DNA of 64,000 bases from Pseudoscleropodium purum (GCA_963969395.1 OZ017802.1:188501-252500); one strand, 5' to 3'; counted from the first letter of the stretch, positions 12,117 to 24,400 are shown. Made by a program: numbers and translations. The notes: generated from the letters alone by a model not told the origin.

Positions 12117-12262
12117 CAGGCTTGACGAATCTCTACGTCCGCCCCAAAATAGCATCCGTAACCTGGACGTCCGAACACACAGACAACAGCGGACGCAGCG
12201 TCCCTCCCGTCGTCGAAAGGTGGACGGGCAAGGCGAACGGACGGGGCGGCTTAGAAAACCCG
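12117..12262. promoter_or_regulatory. Left terminus of giant hAT with CGTCCG subterminal repeats
   Basis: TIR CAGGCTTGAC is followed by clustered CGTCCG/CGGACG words up to about 12262, then AT-rich DNA. In hAT elements of the Ac type, short subterminal repeats are where transposase binds; I infer the same role here. One TIR base differs from the consensus (CAGGC for CAGGG), which might reduce mobility. Confidence 0.75.
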
Positions 12263-12764
12263 TTTTGGGTTTTTTGTTTTGATTGTTTTCACCAATGAGA
12301 GATTGAGAGTGAAGTCATTTGGATTTGGATTTTTCTTATATTGCAATTGCGATTCAATAGAGTTATATATCACTATTTATGTAAAAACTAAAAAATGAAA
12401 TATATTTTTAATTTTTTTGTTGAATTTCATTTTGATTTAGAAACAAAATCACTTTAAAATCCAACGAGATGTATATCATCAATAAATAAACAATTCTATA
12501 ATAAAATGATTGAAGAAACCATTGTCATTTGTCAACATGAGCTCCATATATCATGAGCAACTAAATAATCAAACATCTAAATTCACATCTCCACAATTCC
12601 TATGGACGCCAATCCACATCTCCTTTAACCTCAGCCCCACTACTCTCTCCTACAGCTCTCCGTTCAAAATCTTCATTATCAAGGTCATCTTCATTGTTGG
12701 AATCAAGTATCGTTGTCTCCTTCAAGTCTTCTCTCGAAGTAGGTTTACTCCCTTCTTTCAAATT

Positions 12765-15700
12765 TCATTTTTCATTTTTTACTTTGACAGAACAATTAAA
12801 GGCTTTTTGAATAGGAACCTTTCTTTTCTTTCTATTTGACAAAGTAACAACATTTTCATCAAGAGGGGTCCTATTCTTCACTGGAGAGATAGCAAAAGAT
12901 TGCATTTCGCTTTTCGCTTTCACGTTACTCGATTCTTGAACCATCAATCTCGATGTAGGGTCGACATGTCCATGAACGGTTATCTCCACTTTGGCTTTCT
13001 TTTGAAGTAATAGAGTGCCATTTGTTGATTTGATGGGTTCTTGCACCATTCCTTTTCCTAAAATGCGAGCATGCAAAGATACCAATGGCATCCGATCACT
13101 ATCCTTATCACTTAGGCTTGTAGGTGATGACGCTACTTTCCGTAGATTACTCCCTGTAGAAATTTCTTTGAAAATGTTCATTAGGCGTTTTCCATATCCA
13201 AAGCTCTGAGAATCATTCAGTCGTGTGCTAACAGACTTCAATGGTATTGGTGGAAGAGCACTAGATCTCGGTACTTCAAAAATTGACTTCATTGGCTCTT
13301 TTCCTTTATCACTCTTCACAATTGCCGAATTTGTGACTGCCATCCCAATTGAATCACTATTTTTCTGTACCGCAATATTTGGTTCCCCCTCATCACCACT
13401 ATTGTTGCCCACATCTTTTGGAACGTCCACTTCCATGACCACATCTTCTCTTCTGTCGTTTCCTTGCACTATATTTAATACCACAGATGGAGATTGAGAA
13501 ATTAGAACTTCTTCATTTCTCCCCTCATCACCAATAGCATTCTCATTGATTTTCACCTTTTTGACAATAGTGTTTGCTTTTTCCGATAGAATGTTTTCGC
13601 TATTTAAGAATCCCATTCCATTGCAATATGTAGTTAAAGAAGGTAGATTCTCTTGTATCCCTACATTGTCCTCGTCTTCATAAAAGGTATATGCATCGTT
13701 TGCATTGTCGGGAACGACATCCTTGCAGTTTAGATGATAATCATGCGTATCATTTACCAAATCGGGAAAGTCTTACATAACGTTTTCATCTCCCCACGCT
13801 ATCGCACAATTGAAGTCATCCCCGCCATCTACAGCTAAAAGGGCCCTTTTCAAATCCTCGTCATCATTGTCTTTTAACGTCGGTCTATCTGAATCCTTTG
13901 ATTCCATCGGATCCACATTATCATTATACCATTTTTTTTCATCTTTTTCCTTCGATGTGTTTAATACTTTGGAATTAGTATACACGTACACTAAATCCAC
14001 TGCTCTCTCCGGCTTCAATTTATTTCAAGATTTGTTGTGAATAAAAGAGTAGTTGCTCCAATTCTATTCACATGAAGATGATGACACAGGTTGAGCCAAT
14101 ATCCTCTTTGCTAATGGAGCTATAAACTTGTCACATGCAAGGTTGACACGACGTCCGGACGCGGACGTTGTGTCCGCAGCGTTCGCTGACATTTGTGTCC
14201 TGGCGGACGCAACGTCCGCCTGTCCCCCGTTCACCTGTCCGCCCGTCTGCCCCGTCCGCCCGTCCGTCCGCACGATTACGGCCGTCCGATCGACACGCGG
14301 ACTGATCTGGTCCGCACAATTTGGGCGTCCGCCCCGCCCGTCCGCTTTCTGACGGCGGTCGGGACGCTGCGTCCGCTAGCGTCCGGACATCCGGAAAACG
14401 GACGCTATTTTGGGGCGGACGTTGACATTCGTCAACCCTGGTCACATGCACCTTCAAAATCCCACCAAGTATGCGCAGACAACATTTGTTCTCTCGGATT
14501 CAACATACTGTGGAATGGAGGTTCCTTGTGTCGAAAAGCCACAAATTCCTTCACCACTACTGCATATTCATCCGGTTTACATATTCTCTCCAAAACTTTC
14601 TTACATCCTAACATTGCATTTGCGTCATCCGCTAGCTCTTTGTCATGAAGAAGATATGGATTCAAAAGAGCTGCGGCTGATTGGAGATCGTTGTCCACCA
14701 TTCTTCTTCGGGCACAAAAAGACTATACTAATAGAATTGCAAGTTCTTTTAGCAAACAAAATGGTGGACTTTGTAATCCATTCACGTGCTTCTCTAACTT
14801 CCTCATGATATGCAACACTTTCCCCATGCATGGTGATTTTGAATCCAAATCGCGGAGTGTACATATGATTGGTTCAACCATTTCTATATAATTGATGGAC
14901 CGATTTCCAAAATGGTCATTAAAAACAATTTTTTTCACCGCTAAGGCTAAGTCTTTTGGTTGGACTTTGGCTCCACGTCTCTTCTTGAGAGTATGTACAT
15001 ACTCCACGCATTGCGGATCTACTACCGTTTGTTCCAATGTTCCTCTCAATTTTGTCAAATGCTCCATCATGATAAATTTAAAGGCGAACCTTGTATCCCC
15101 AAGCATCAAGAGACCAAGATTTGGCGAATACTTTCACAATAGAACTAGCGGCATATGTTTCTTTCTGATAAATTTAGCTACAAGAACTCCTTTATCCAAT
15201 TTGGAAGCAATCCATTTCTGTGCAGCCCAATCCTTCAACAACAAATTCAATGCATGTACCACGCACCCTTGGTAAAAAATATAAGGATATTTTGCAGATA
15301 TTACATCCCATGCGGACGGATTCACGGGAGCATTATTCGTAGTTATTAACCTGACGTTCTTGGACCCCACTTGTTCAATGAACTTTTCCAACACGGCTGC
15401 CAAGTACTTCGCATTTTTTTCACAACCACTTGTATCCACAGATCCAAGAAATTCTTCACTTGTGGATGATACAAGCACGACATTGATGAGAGGTCGATTA
15501 GTCATTGAGCTCCATCCATCAATGGATAATGTTGCTCCAAATTTTCGAATGCTATCTTCGGTCCGTGCATTCAACTGTGTCTGAATGTTGATCTTCGCCT
15601 CATTCAACAATTTGTATCGAAGGTCGTGGTATGAGGGAGGAATGTATGGCCTACTGAACGCAGCCGTTTTCTTCACTGCTTCTTTAAAAGTTGGATTTCG

Positions 15701-16291
15701 AGCCACGGAAAATGGTATGTTCGCCGAATAAAAAAAATTTGCCTATACTGAATGTAATTTGCGTCTATGACCTTCTTCAAATTTATTCACTAAACTGCCT
15801 TGCCTCTAAGGCCTAGAACTTGATGCCCTCGGGGTTTCACGTTCACCAGAAGTTTCTGTACTCAAAGTCACTTTAGTTGTGGCACATACCATTGATACCA
15901 ATTCTTTGGACGTTGGACAAGAGTCATTCTAGTCAGAATACGATACAGCCTTTCTGGCCGAAAACTCTTGGACATCTAAAGGCCCAGGGTTGCCATCTAC
16001 ATTGTCCACTACAACAAGTTTTGGAAAAACTCCTTCGCAATGCCAAAATAAATCTCGATTTGCCATTGGCAATCGTAGACAAAGGCTCACCCCTTTATCA
16101 CGTATACCTTCAGGCCCAAGATAGCTTAAGTGGCTCAACATATGGCCGAGCTTCCTTGCCATGACCGCCTTGCAAAGCCTACATTCTACTTTACCATCCT
16201 GTGGCACACTATACCAAGGAGAAAAATCCCCCGTCGGTTTGGCCCCCATATTGACAAGTGTATGTTTTACCTCAATTTCAAAAGAAACCAA
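12765..16291 (-). pseudogene. hAT transposase (BED finger, DUF659, dimerisation), broken
   Basis: Reads right to left. A BED-type finger has CRLC then HMLSH (about 16185-16125). A middle domain follows (15134-15743): FFYSANIPFSVARNP, then SIDGWSS with the first catalytic Asp, then ITTNNAPVN where families have TDNA, then GCVVHALNLLLKDW. Next come GDTRFAFKFIMMEHL (about 15109) and THTWWDFEGA (about 14470). After an inserted MITE the dimerisation region continues as LAKRILAQPVSSSSCE-stop-NWSNYSFIHNKS (about 14115-14035), followed by a long acidic C-terminal extension to 12765. The second catalytic Asp is Asn (GAT to AAT). In-frame TAGs lie at 15929, near 15809, near 15743 and in the CERNW motif. 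MITE C interrupts the dimerisation domain, so this copy cannot encode an active transposase. No ATG precedes the BED finger except that at 16249; an upstream exon is possible. Confidence 0.88.
14138..14440. mobile_element. hAT MITE C (303 bp) inside the transposase gene, TSD GTCACATG
   Basis: Ends are CAAGGTTGACACGACG and ACATTCGTCAACCCTG. A perfect 8-bp direct repeat GTCACATG lies at 14130-14137 and 14441-14448. It splits the transposase's C-terminal dimerisation domain between the WWDFEGA motif and the LAKRIL motif. It is about as close to MITE D as the two are to any other copy, with the same core and end sequences. Confidence 0.95.
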
Positions 16292-16560
16292 TAGAATGTT
16301 TTAAATTTGAAACTCACAACGTGACAATGTATACAATATCAATGAAATTAGTCACACAAAACTTTGAAAATCAAAGCCCCCCCATCCACCGAACTATGCA
16401 TTACCAAGCAAGAGACACAATAAATTGAAGCTCATAGCCCTTTGAAATCTTAGCGTTCGATTTTTCGAAAGTGAATACAAAAGCTTCTCTTCTAACATTT
16501 AAAATCCCCTACAGAAAATTTAGGATTTATTTTTTAGGGTTTACATTCAAAAACAACCAA
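16292..16560. other. Leader region between promoter patch and transposase
   Basis: AT-rich; no gene. On the minus strand it would be the transposase 5' leader, possibly with an untranslated exon or intron. No confident splice sites. Confidence 0.4.
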
Positions 16561-16818
16561 CAGCGCGGACGGGGCTGAACCGGACAAGCGGATAGGCTGG
16601 ACGGGGAGGGCGGTCGGTCGGACAGGGCGGATGGATGGGGCGGATGGGGCGGGTAGTTGGACAGATCGGACAACGCGGTCGGACGGGTCGGGCGAGCAGA
16701 CAGGCTAGACGGATCGGACGGATGGGTCGGATGGGCGGTCGGACACGATGGACGGGCGGGGTGGTCGGGCGGATAGACCAGACGGGACGGACGGACAGGG
16801 CGGACAAGGCGGACTTCG
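16561..16818 (-). promoter_or_regulatory. CGTCCG-rich patch upstream of the transposase gene
   Basis: About 258 bases made almost entirely of GGACGGG/CGGACGG/GGGCGGAC words on the plus strand (CCGTCCGCC on the gene's strand), bounded on both sides by AT-rich DNA. It is the same word family as the element termini and it sits about 270 bases upstream of the transposase coding start. The proline- or arginine-rich open frames across it are low-complexity artefacts. A promoter or transposase-autoregulation role is inferred from position only. Confidence 0.6.
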
Positions 16819-17116
16819 CATTGCCATTAGTCATTAGAAAATTTTATATTGTTATATAATTTGAAAGTTACACAATCAAAAATGAATGCATCCACGTAAA
16901 CTAAGATGTACATATAAAAATATTTTTATACGCAAATGAAAATATAGCATCTTTATATATAAATATATATGTATAAACAAAATACATGAAAACATTGTTC
17001 CAATATCACTACTGCATCCTATACGATCTTTTTAAGATCTAAATCTTTCACATTCTTTTTTGTTTTTAAACAATGAAAGGACCATTGTTTTTAAAAAACA
17101 AAATTCTCCTTAAATC
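16819..17116. other. AT-rich spacer between the RING gene and the transposase promoter
   Basis: About 300 bases of AT-rich DNA with a TATATA-rich segment (16955-16975). It should contain the 3' end of the RING gene transcript. Nothing else is supportable. Confidence 0.5.
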
Positions 17117-20100
17117 CTACTTTCCACCGGAGGGACCACTACTTTCTCTCAAAACAAAAGGAAAATCTGTTGTACCGAGGAGTTTAGCAAATGATTGACG
17201 AGTTGACCGTTGTTGACTTGCATGGACTATTCGCCCTCCAAATTGAACTTCGATGTCCACCTTATGAAATTGTTTTTTGGTTTCCAAAGAGAAGTCATCG
17301 TCCTCTTCACGCTTTTTTTTTTTTTTTTTTTTCGGTGATAAATCGACTTTGTCTGCCTTCAAGGTTCTCAAGTTGCTCTCCATATGATCTACCATCGCTT
17401 GAATAACTTCATCATCTCCTTTCCCTTGCCATACTGTGAGGCAGTCTCCATCCAATAGGAAAGCCTTCCAATGCCCTATAATATCACCAATGTGCCTATC
17501 AAATGTTACTGCCACATCTACAAATGAATGTCCTGTGCTTGTTTGTCCATTTGTATCGTAGACAGCACGAACTTTTGCAGTCTCTTCTAACTTCAACAAT
17601 AGAAGGGCCCTACCTACGAGGGTGTGGTCCTATGCCTTATACTGCTCATCGAACTCTTTTTCATGGTTCACCTCCACCCAACTGTCTTCTGGTCCTCTCT
17701 CCACTTTTTTATCTGGAAAATGAAAGAACTTTTCGTATTGCAAGCTCCAATGTCCCCCCATGTTGTAACAAAACATTTCACGGGCGACGTCATCTACAAT
17801 TCCTCGAGCCCGCAATTCCACCTCTCTATTGTGAATCATCCACACATCCAAATCCAATGGTTGCTGAGATTTCTCGTACAAATCATGCCTCTGTTCATTT
17901 GCATTCCACCGGATTGACTTCCCCCAATGTTGATAATTTTGGAATTTGTACGACGCTTGATCAAGAGGAAGATTCCAACGATTGTACTCGTGGCCTGGAG
18001 GCATAGCTTCCAAGATACCAAACATTTCGTAGAACCTAGTACTCAATGGACTTCGACACTCGGCACACACCGAACGAATGAGTGATGCTTTCACAATGCA
18101 AGTAACATGGAAAGTGTGACGACATTGGCCTATGGTTGCCGCACCTTCCGGTCCGAAGAGGCCTTGGCAAAGGCTACAACAACCATCCAAGATTGGAGAG
18201 GCTGGATCACAAGCATGCACCACTCGCTTGTCTTTCACATTGATGATGTGTGCTGAAAGTGTGTTGTAAGGGACCCATCCTTCCTCTATTTCCAAGGCCC
18301 AATTGATGGGTGGAGCTTGGTTCTTCTTTGTGTGGTTTAACCGCTCAAACATGGCATCCATGTCTCCCCAACATGTGATCTCCATATATCCCTTAGAAGG
18401 ATGTTGGTCAAACATAGTCTTGAACCAACTCAAAGAGCTTTGAATGGCATCGCAATTTTCATTCGACTCCATTGCCAGTTTTTGAAGACCTGCCATTGCT
18501 CGAGATACTACAGAGGGTTTGTCTTGGAGTCTTTGTACCCATGCTAACCATCGAGACTCCAAGCCGCTAGATGGCATAAACTTCTTCAAATCCAAGGACA
18601 ATTGCAATCGATTCAACTTGGATTCAACGATTCCTTTTGCTTCAATTGCCTCCTCTAATTTATGCTTCAACTCTTCAAAGTCACAACTCTCCGTTTGTAT
18701 CTCCGCATTCACGTAAACGGATGAAAGCTTTTCCATTGATGGTTGTAGTGTCGCTTTTAACATGCTCATGTCGTGATTTTCTTGTACATTCACAATGGCA
18801 GGGTTGTCGCTTGTTTCGGCCTTATCAAAAGGAAGAGAGAGCTTATCTTCACTCTCTTGAGTCTCTTGACTGTCTCCGAGTACAATCATTGGTGAAATTG
18901 CAACCTCACTTGGATTCTTGAAGGTCCCTTGTAATTCTGCAATCCGTTTACGCATCTTCATCAACTCCTCCATTTGCCTCGATGATTGTTGATTTAAATG
19001 TTCAACCTCACTCTCCGAAGTCTTTAATTTCAACTCCAACACTTTGCACCTTGCTTCCACTCCTCCAAGGTCAGCAATTTTCTTCTCATATTCCACCAAT
19101 TGTAGTATCTGAGCATCTCTTTCTTCGAAAAGTGGTCCGAAAGTCTTTGTAAGATTCTGAAATGCTATAGCACCTTTCAACATCTCTAGTGCCATGAAAG
19201 AAAACTCCTTGGCCAAATTTATAAAAGACGGAGCAACTTGTGATAAAAATTCAGCTGACATCGTCATCTTGAAAGCTATATCAAGTATATGTGCAACATT
19301 CTTTGGATCTGCAAGTGGACTCATTGGAACAACAGTAGCACCATCATCGGGATTAGACGATCCGCCTATTTCTTCATGAAGGTTAGCAAACTGAACCGAG
19401 AGCTTCAAAAGATTTTCCAATTGTTTTGGATTGGACATGTCTTGCAAGGTTCGATGTAGAGGACTCGGAAATGACGCTGTATACGGAAACTCCTTCGCCC
19501 GCTTTTTACACTCGGAACTATCTAATGAGGATATATTTTCAAACGTCACGCCTTGTCCACAAGGCGTATGTATTTTGTCTTCTAAACTTAACACTAGACT
19601 AGATTCAACGCCTTGATGCATAGGCGGAGATTTGTAGACCAAACTATCAAAACAATTGTTAGCTATCAGACTATCAATTGTAGCATTAGCCTTTGCCACT
19701 TTCTCCGCCAAGACTTCGTTTGCTTTACTTTTTGAAGTTTTCCCGCGTTCCGTGCAAACCTTGCCTTCGTTTACAAACTCCGTTTGCGTTTGTGCCGCAA
19801 CATTTGGTATAAAGGTCAAACGCGTTGGAGTTGTGGAAAAGACTTCACCCTCCTGCGCCTCTACATCTTTCTCCACATCTTTCTCCACATTTTTCGAAGA
19901 GCTTTCATTGATTGCTTTTGTTGGAGATTGTACAGACCGTAATTCTTCAACATTTGAGGCTTTCTCCACACCATCCGTTTTCACCTCAATAGTATTTTTT
20001 AATATTTTTTTTGTTTCTCCCTCTGAATTGTACAAGTCGGGAATGTCCTTCTGATTGGCTTCAAGTAGAAGTGAGCAAGCTGTTGTTGTCGGAAATGTGC

Positions 20101-20518
20101 TCTAATCGATCTTGCGCTCTAATATAAGTTCAACGTAAACCATACACGCCACGTTATAATTAATATAGCCTTTGCTTCTGCGCTTGTTTCCGAATAGAAC
20201 ACGCCACACCTCCTGAGATCGATGGACAAAATGTTTATTGTTGCAAGTCCATGGTTTACAACAAAAATCCCGTGTATGACTCTTGTGCGATTCCTGAGGC
20301 CACAACTTGTCAATGTGGTACATTTTAGTATAGGTCATGCATATTTTTGATGTACAATATTTCGCATCTTCATCTTCCCACCCGCTCTCTGTTTTAATTG
20401 TAGGGTCATTTAAAATGTCAAGCCAAAGGTCATGTGTAGCTCCCTTCACTTTGCTCTTTTTCTTGGCTTCACTTCCCGGAGTCACCTCATCAAAATTTTG
20501 ATGACCTTCGCTGTTCAT
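17117..20518 (-). pseudogene. RING-H2/coiled-coil protein of the giant hAT, two in-frame stops
   Basis: One continuous frame of about 1,134 codons from ATG 20518 to 17117, broken only by TAG at 20102-20104 and TAA at 17630-17632. The N-terminal 140 residues (SGWEDEDAKYCTSKIC..YTKMYHIDKLW..NYNVACMVYVEL) match the N-terminus of the plus-strand gene at 24613. A Lys/Glu/Ser-rich linker follows. A heptad-like coiled coil (VLELKLKTSESEVEHL..MKMRKRIAELQ) lies near residues 480-530. A RING-H2-type finger (CSLC..CRHTFHVTC..CAEC, about residues 776-825, nt 18190-18050) points to E3 ubiquitin-ligase-like or protein-binding activity. A C-terminal region with a poly-Lys run (T20 at 17313-17332) follows. 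I do not recognise the overall architecture. It is non-functional as read unless the stops are sequencing or RNA-level differences. Confidence 0.75.
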
Positions 20519-20744
20519 GATTGTCAATTGGATTCAATAACCAATTGAAGTGAATAAAAAAATCTCACATGATAGTCAAAAGTGATGGCATCAACCGTAA
20601 CCCAATAACAAAAGATAGAGGACCCCAACTCTCTACCCTATAGGAGCAACTAGCGCATAAAGCAATAGAAGCACATCCAACTTGGCACCAAAGGAAAATT
20701 GAAGTAAGAAGAAATGAAAAGTCACTCTACCCTTATAGCCGTCT
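20519..20744. other. Leader of the RING gene
   Basis: About 225 bases between the putative ATG (20518, minus strand) and the GC-rich patch. No coding signal; presumably the 5' untranslated region. Confidence 0.45.
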
Positions 20745-21300
20745 GCTGCCGGACCTAGAGGATGTCTGCCGCCGGACCTAATCCGGACCGCGCGAAGCGG
20801 CCCCGAACCTTGCGTCCGCCGCCCAGACCGACGACGTCCACTTCGGCAATGGACGCGCCATCCGCCCGTCGCCCCATCCACCCGGACTGCAGGGTTGACA
20901 AGACGTCCGGACGCGGATGCTGTGTCCACAACGTCCGCTGACATTCGCATCCTAGCGGACGCAACGTCCGCCTGTCCCCCGTCCGCTTGTCCGCCCGTTC
21001 GTCCGTCCATTCGCCTGATTACGGCCGTCCGATCGACGCGCGGACTGATCTGGTCCGCACGATCTGGGCGTCCGCCCCGCCCATCCACTTTCCAACGGCG
21101 GTCGGAACGCTGCGTCCGCTAGCGTCCAGACGTCCGAAAAACGGACGCTATTTTGGGGTGGACATTGACATTCGTCAACCCTGCCGGACTGTCTACACTG
21201 TCTGCCTTCTGATGCAGTCCGTGCTTTGGACACGCCGACCGCCCCCCCTTAATCACTGACCGCGGATGGCGTCCGTCCAACTTCCCATTGGAGCATCCTA
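20745..21300 (-). promoter_or_regulatory. GC-rich CGTCCG patch upstream of the RING gene, split by MITE D
   Basis: GC-rich repeats at 20745-20889 and 21184-21300, with words such as GCGTCCGCCGCCC, ATCCGCCCGTCGCCCC and GCGTCCGTCC, lie upstream of the minus-strand gene. The patch was one unit before MITE D inserted at 20890. Its composition and position parallel the patches ahead of the other three genes. A promoter role is inferred. Confidence 0.55.
20890..21183. mobile_element. hAT MITE D (294 bp), TSD CCGGACTG
   Basis: Starts CAGGGTTGACAAGACG and ends ACATTCGTCAACCCTG. A perfect 8-bp duplication CCGGACTG lies at 20882-20889 and 21184-21191. It carries the same internal core as MITEs A and C (ACGGCCGTCCGATCGACGCG, about 21021). 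It is inserted in the promoter patch of the RING gene. Confidence 0.95.
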
Positions 21301-24068
21301 TGAGGCCATTATTACTCAAAAAGAGCGGTAACATTTCAAAAAAAAACAATCTAATAATCACTACTAAATGAGGATCAATGTAATTGATTTATCATTTTAT
21401 TTTAAAAAAACATGTAAACCCTAAACCCTATACCCTAATTATCCCAAACCTTTTTCTTTTCTCCCCTAAATTGTTTTACGAATGAGGGGAATGTGGTTAA
21501 GTTGAATATGTTTGGATTATTTACTGATATTATTCCTCTAAATAGGTTTTGAGAAGATCTGAAGATGGTGGGGATTTTTTTAAAGTTCATTAGGAAATCA
21601 AATGTTTTGCAAAAATAATCAATTCTTTTTTCATTGTAAGCAAATGAAATTTTTTTAAAAGGCCCCAATACATAATTAGAATAACAGTTTAATGGATTAC
21701 AACCTCATGATATTTAATGAAAGGTTGTGATTTCTCATTAAAAGTGCATCATGATCTTCAAATGAACATCAAGTCTTTCATATTTTTTAATGAAATTTTG
21801 ATTAGATTTGAAAACAAAGAAAAAAAATCAATGTTTTAACTTTCAAATCATGTATGGCTATATTTTTCCTTAAAAACATAGAAAAATTCGTTACTTGAGT
21901 TGGTTGAGTAGAATACATTATACACTTATACATGATTACATGTGCTATATTTATTTTGAAGGGTAATTTCAATATTCTTATTTCAAATGTTTTTAAATAT
22001 TAATTTTAAAAAAGAGGATTCATTGTTTAAAGATCTAAAAATTGACAAACATAATTTCTATTATAAATAAGAATTGAATTCGGAATTCGAATTTTGAAAT
22101 GATTCAAATGAACAAGATATTGATTATAAAATATTTCTTTGTTTCAGTTTTCAAAATGAATTCACGAAACAATTGCAAACTTTTGAACTTAGGTATATGG
22201 TATTGTTTTGGATTTGTACTTTGTAGAATATAATACTTCAATTTTAATCCTAAATAAATGAAAAAACTCCACATGAATGAAATGTTTCTATGTATTGCAC
22301 AAAGATTTCTACCAATTACTATGATAATTAAATACATTGTTACATTTCATAAAATATTCTACATAGAAAGAAAAAATCATTTCAGTTTTCAATCATGATA
22401 AACGATGTCTTCTATTCTTTCTGTTATATATTCATTTTGTATAATGTGTACATTGTACAATCTTTGAGAGCAAGGTAGTTCATTTTTGACTCTCATTGAA
22501 ATAGAAAATATATTTGTGTTTGGATTTTGAAATCATTATGTATTCTACGGTCTTACAAGAATGCATCTTGCTCCTTCCTTTGAATCCTTTTGATATTTTT
22601 TTTTTTCCTTTGCTTTCTCGTAGGGCTCTTGTTCTCTTGTTCTCTTCATTTGACCAGCCTATTTGGCTTGGCTCTTAGTTTTTTGTTTTTTTAATGCAAT
22701 GGTTTATGCATATGTTATAAAAAATATATATTATTTATTTAAAATTAATATATTGATGAACAAACGCATAAAGGCATTGAATGCTTTCACATTTAAAGTT
22801 ATAAATCTATCATAAATCACTCTTGCAAATTTGAATGATTGAATCGAAAATTTGAAAATGTAATTACAAGAGCTTTCAATTCAATCAATTGCATAAATCA
22901 TAAATGTTGAAATGCAACTCGTATGAGTTTAGCATCTATGAAGATTAATTCATACCATCCACATGCAATTTTCCAATTTAATAAAATGCAATTAAGTACT
23001 TCAATTTTTTTCCCTCCAATTCTCTAAATAACATTCATTTCATATCTTTCTCTATTTGTTTATTTAATTTTTGAGAACAAATGAAGAAACCATCTTTGTC
23101 TATATTTGAACATGCACTCTTATTTGATTGATGAAGAATAGATCTATGAAATATATAATCATTGATTTGTTTATGTTGATTTATCTAATATATTTTATGT
23201 ATGTATATATATTTATATATATATATCATTAAGGAGTATGGAAGACAAGATTGACAGATTGTGTTCAAATGTTGTTGATTTTGAAATGATTTAGTACTAT
23301 ATCATTTATAAGAATATTATAATAGTGTTATGTTATAATATTCCTAAAACAATTGCAACAAATATTAAAATACATGCTAAGTTAGGTTTGTTAGCCTACC
23401 AATTGTTCATTAATAGATATAATTGAGTAGCCCCCTTAAAGAAAACATTCAATATCTAATATCTTACAATCCAAATGGTGGATTTGTCTAAAATTTTTTC
23501 CAGATCTTTTACAACTAATTTACTACAACATTCTACGATTACATATGCCCCAAAGTATTTTTCTTCTAAGACTTGGTATTTGCACTACTAATGGCAGTTT
23601 TGAAGTGTTTTTAGTGAAAAGAACTTTAGGGGTTAAACATCTCACCGTTAGATTTTGAAAAAAGAACCATTTGCTTTATTGGGGATAACTATAAGTCCAT
23701 GCTCTTCTTTGATAGCCAAAACACACTTGCAAAGACTTGAACATTTAGCGGTTTACTAAGTGATTAGATGTCAACTAATTCAATTTAATAGTAGAATTTT
23801 TATTCAACTACCTTCTTACAATTGCTTTATACACAATGCAATGTGAATATTTGGACAAATATATTAAACGTTACAATCCTTTCGTGAATTTTTGCACATT
23901 TTAGCTCATATCTTTGTACAAAAATATCATTTACCAAGAATTCATAAATTTGGTCATAAAAGAAGGCTACCTTTTTTCATTTCAAATTCTACATTGGATG
24001 AACGAAAAGTTAGTTGGACTATACAGTGCCATAAAGACCTCTGTTTATCCTACAAAATATGAACGTCG
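21301..24068. other. AT-rich central spacer of the giant hAT
   Basis: About 2.8 kb of strongly AT-rich DNA between the two divergently arranged gene pairs. Open frames are short (77-95 codons), AT-driven and without motifs. I see no RNA gene, no nested element ends and no retained intron of a larger gene. Confidence 0.55.
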
Positions 24069-24400
24069 GAGCGCTTCAGGGTCAAACCGCCCCGTCCGCC
24101 TTCATATCCGTCCGCCCCATCCGTGCCGCCCCCCGTCCGCCCACACCCCGTCCGCCCTGATACCCGTCCGTCGTCCGTCCTATCTGCCCTATCCGCTGTG
24201 ATACCCGTCTACCCGTCTTCCATTCGCCGTGTCCGCCCCGTCTGCCCCGATTCTCGTCCACCATGTCCGTCCAATCGGCCGTCCGTCCTGTCTGCCCCGT
24301 CCGCCCGGTTACGGCCGTCCGATCGACACGCGGACTGATGTGATCCGCATGATCTGGACGTCCGCCTCGGGGCGTCCGCATATATATATGGGGAGGTGGA
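24069..24400 (+). promoter_or_regulatory. CGTCCG patch with MITE-like core and TATA box, upstream of GSY gene
   Basis: CCGTCCGCC-type repeats run from 24069 to about 24370. Within them, 24303-24380 contains the same core as the MITEs (ACGGCCGTCCGATCGACACG then CGGACTGATGTGATCCGCA). A TATATATATGGGG box follows at 24371-24384, about 230 bases before the ATG at 24613. It lacks MITE terminal repeats, so it is not a complete MITE. This is the best promoter candidate of the four patches because a TATA box directly follows the repeats. Confidence 0.65.

Noticed and set aside
16547..16834. Pro/Arg- and Gly/Arg-rich open frames on both strands of the GC-rich patches (also at 14128-14648, 20633-21259, 24082-24525, 26829-27330, 30535-30876)
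   Set aside because: Repeated CCGTCCGCC words have few stops in any frame; the translations are low-complexity and overlap on both strands.
24069..24400. A fourth CAGGGTT MITE
   Set aside because: It has a CAGGGTC near 24078 and the MITE core, but lacks the GACGTCCGGA start, the CAAAATAGC-type end, a terminal GTCAACCCTG and any 8-bp duplication. It is treated as a promoter patch.
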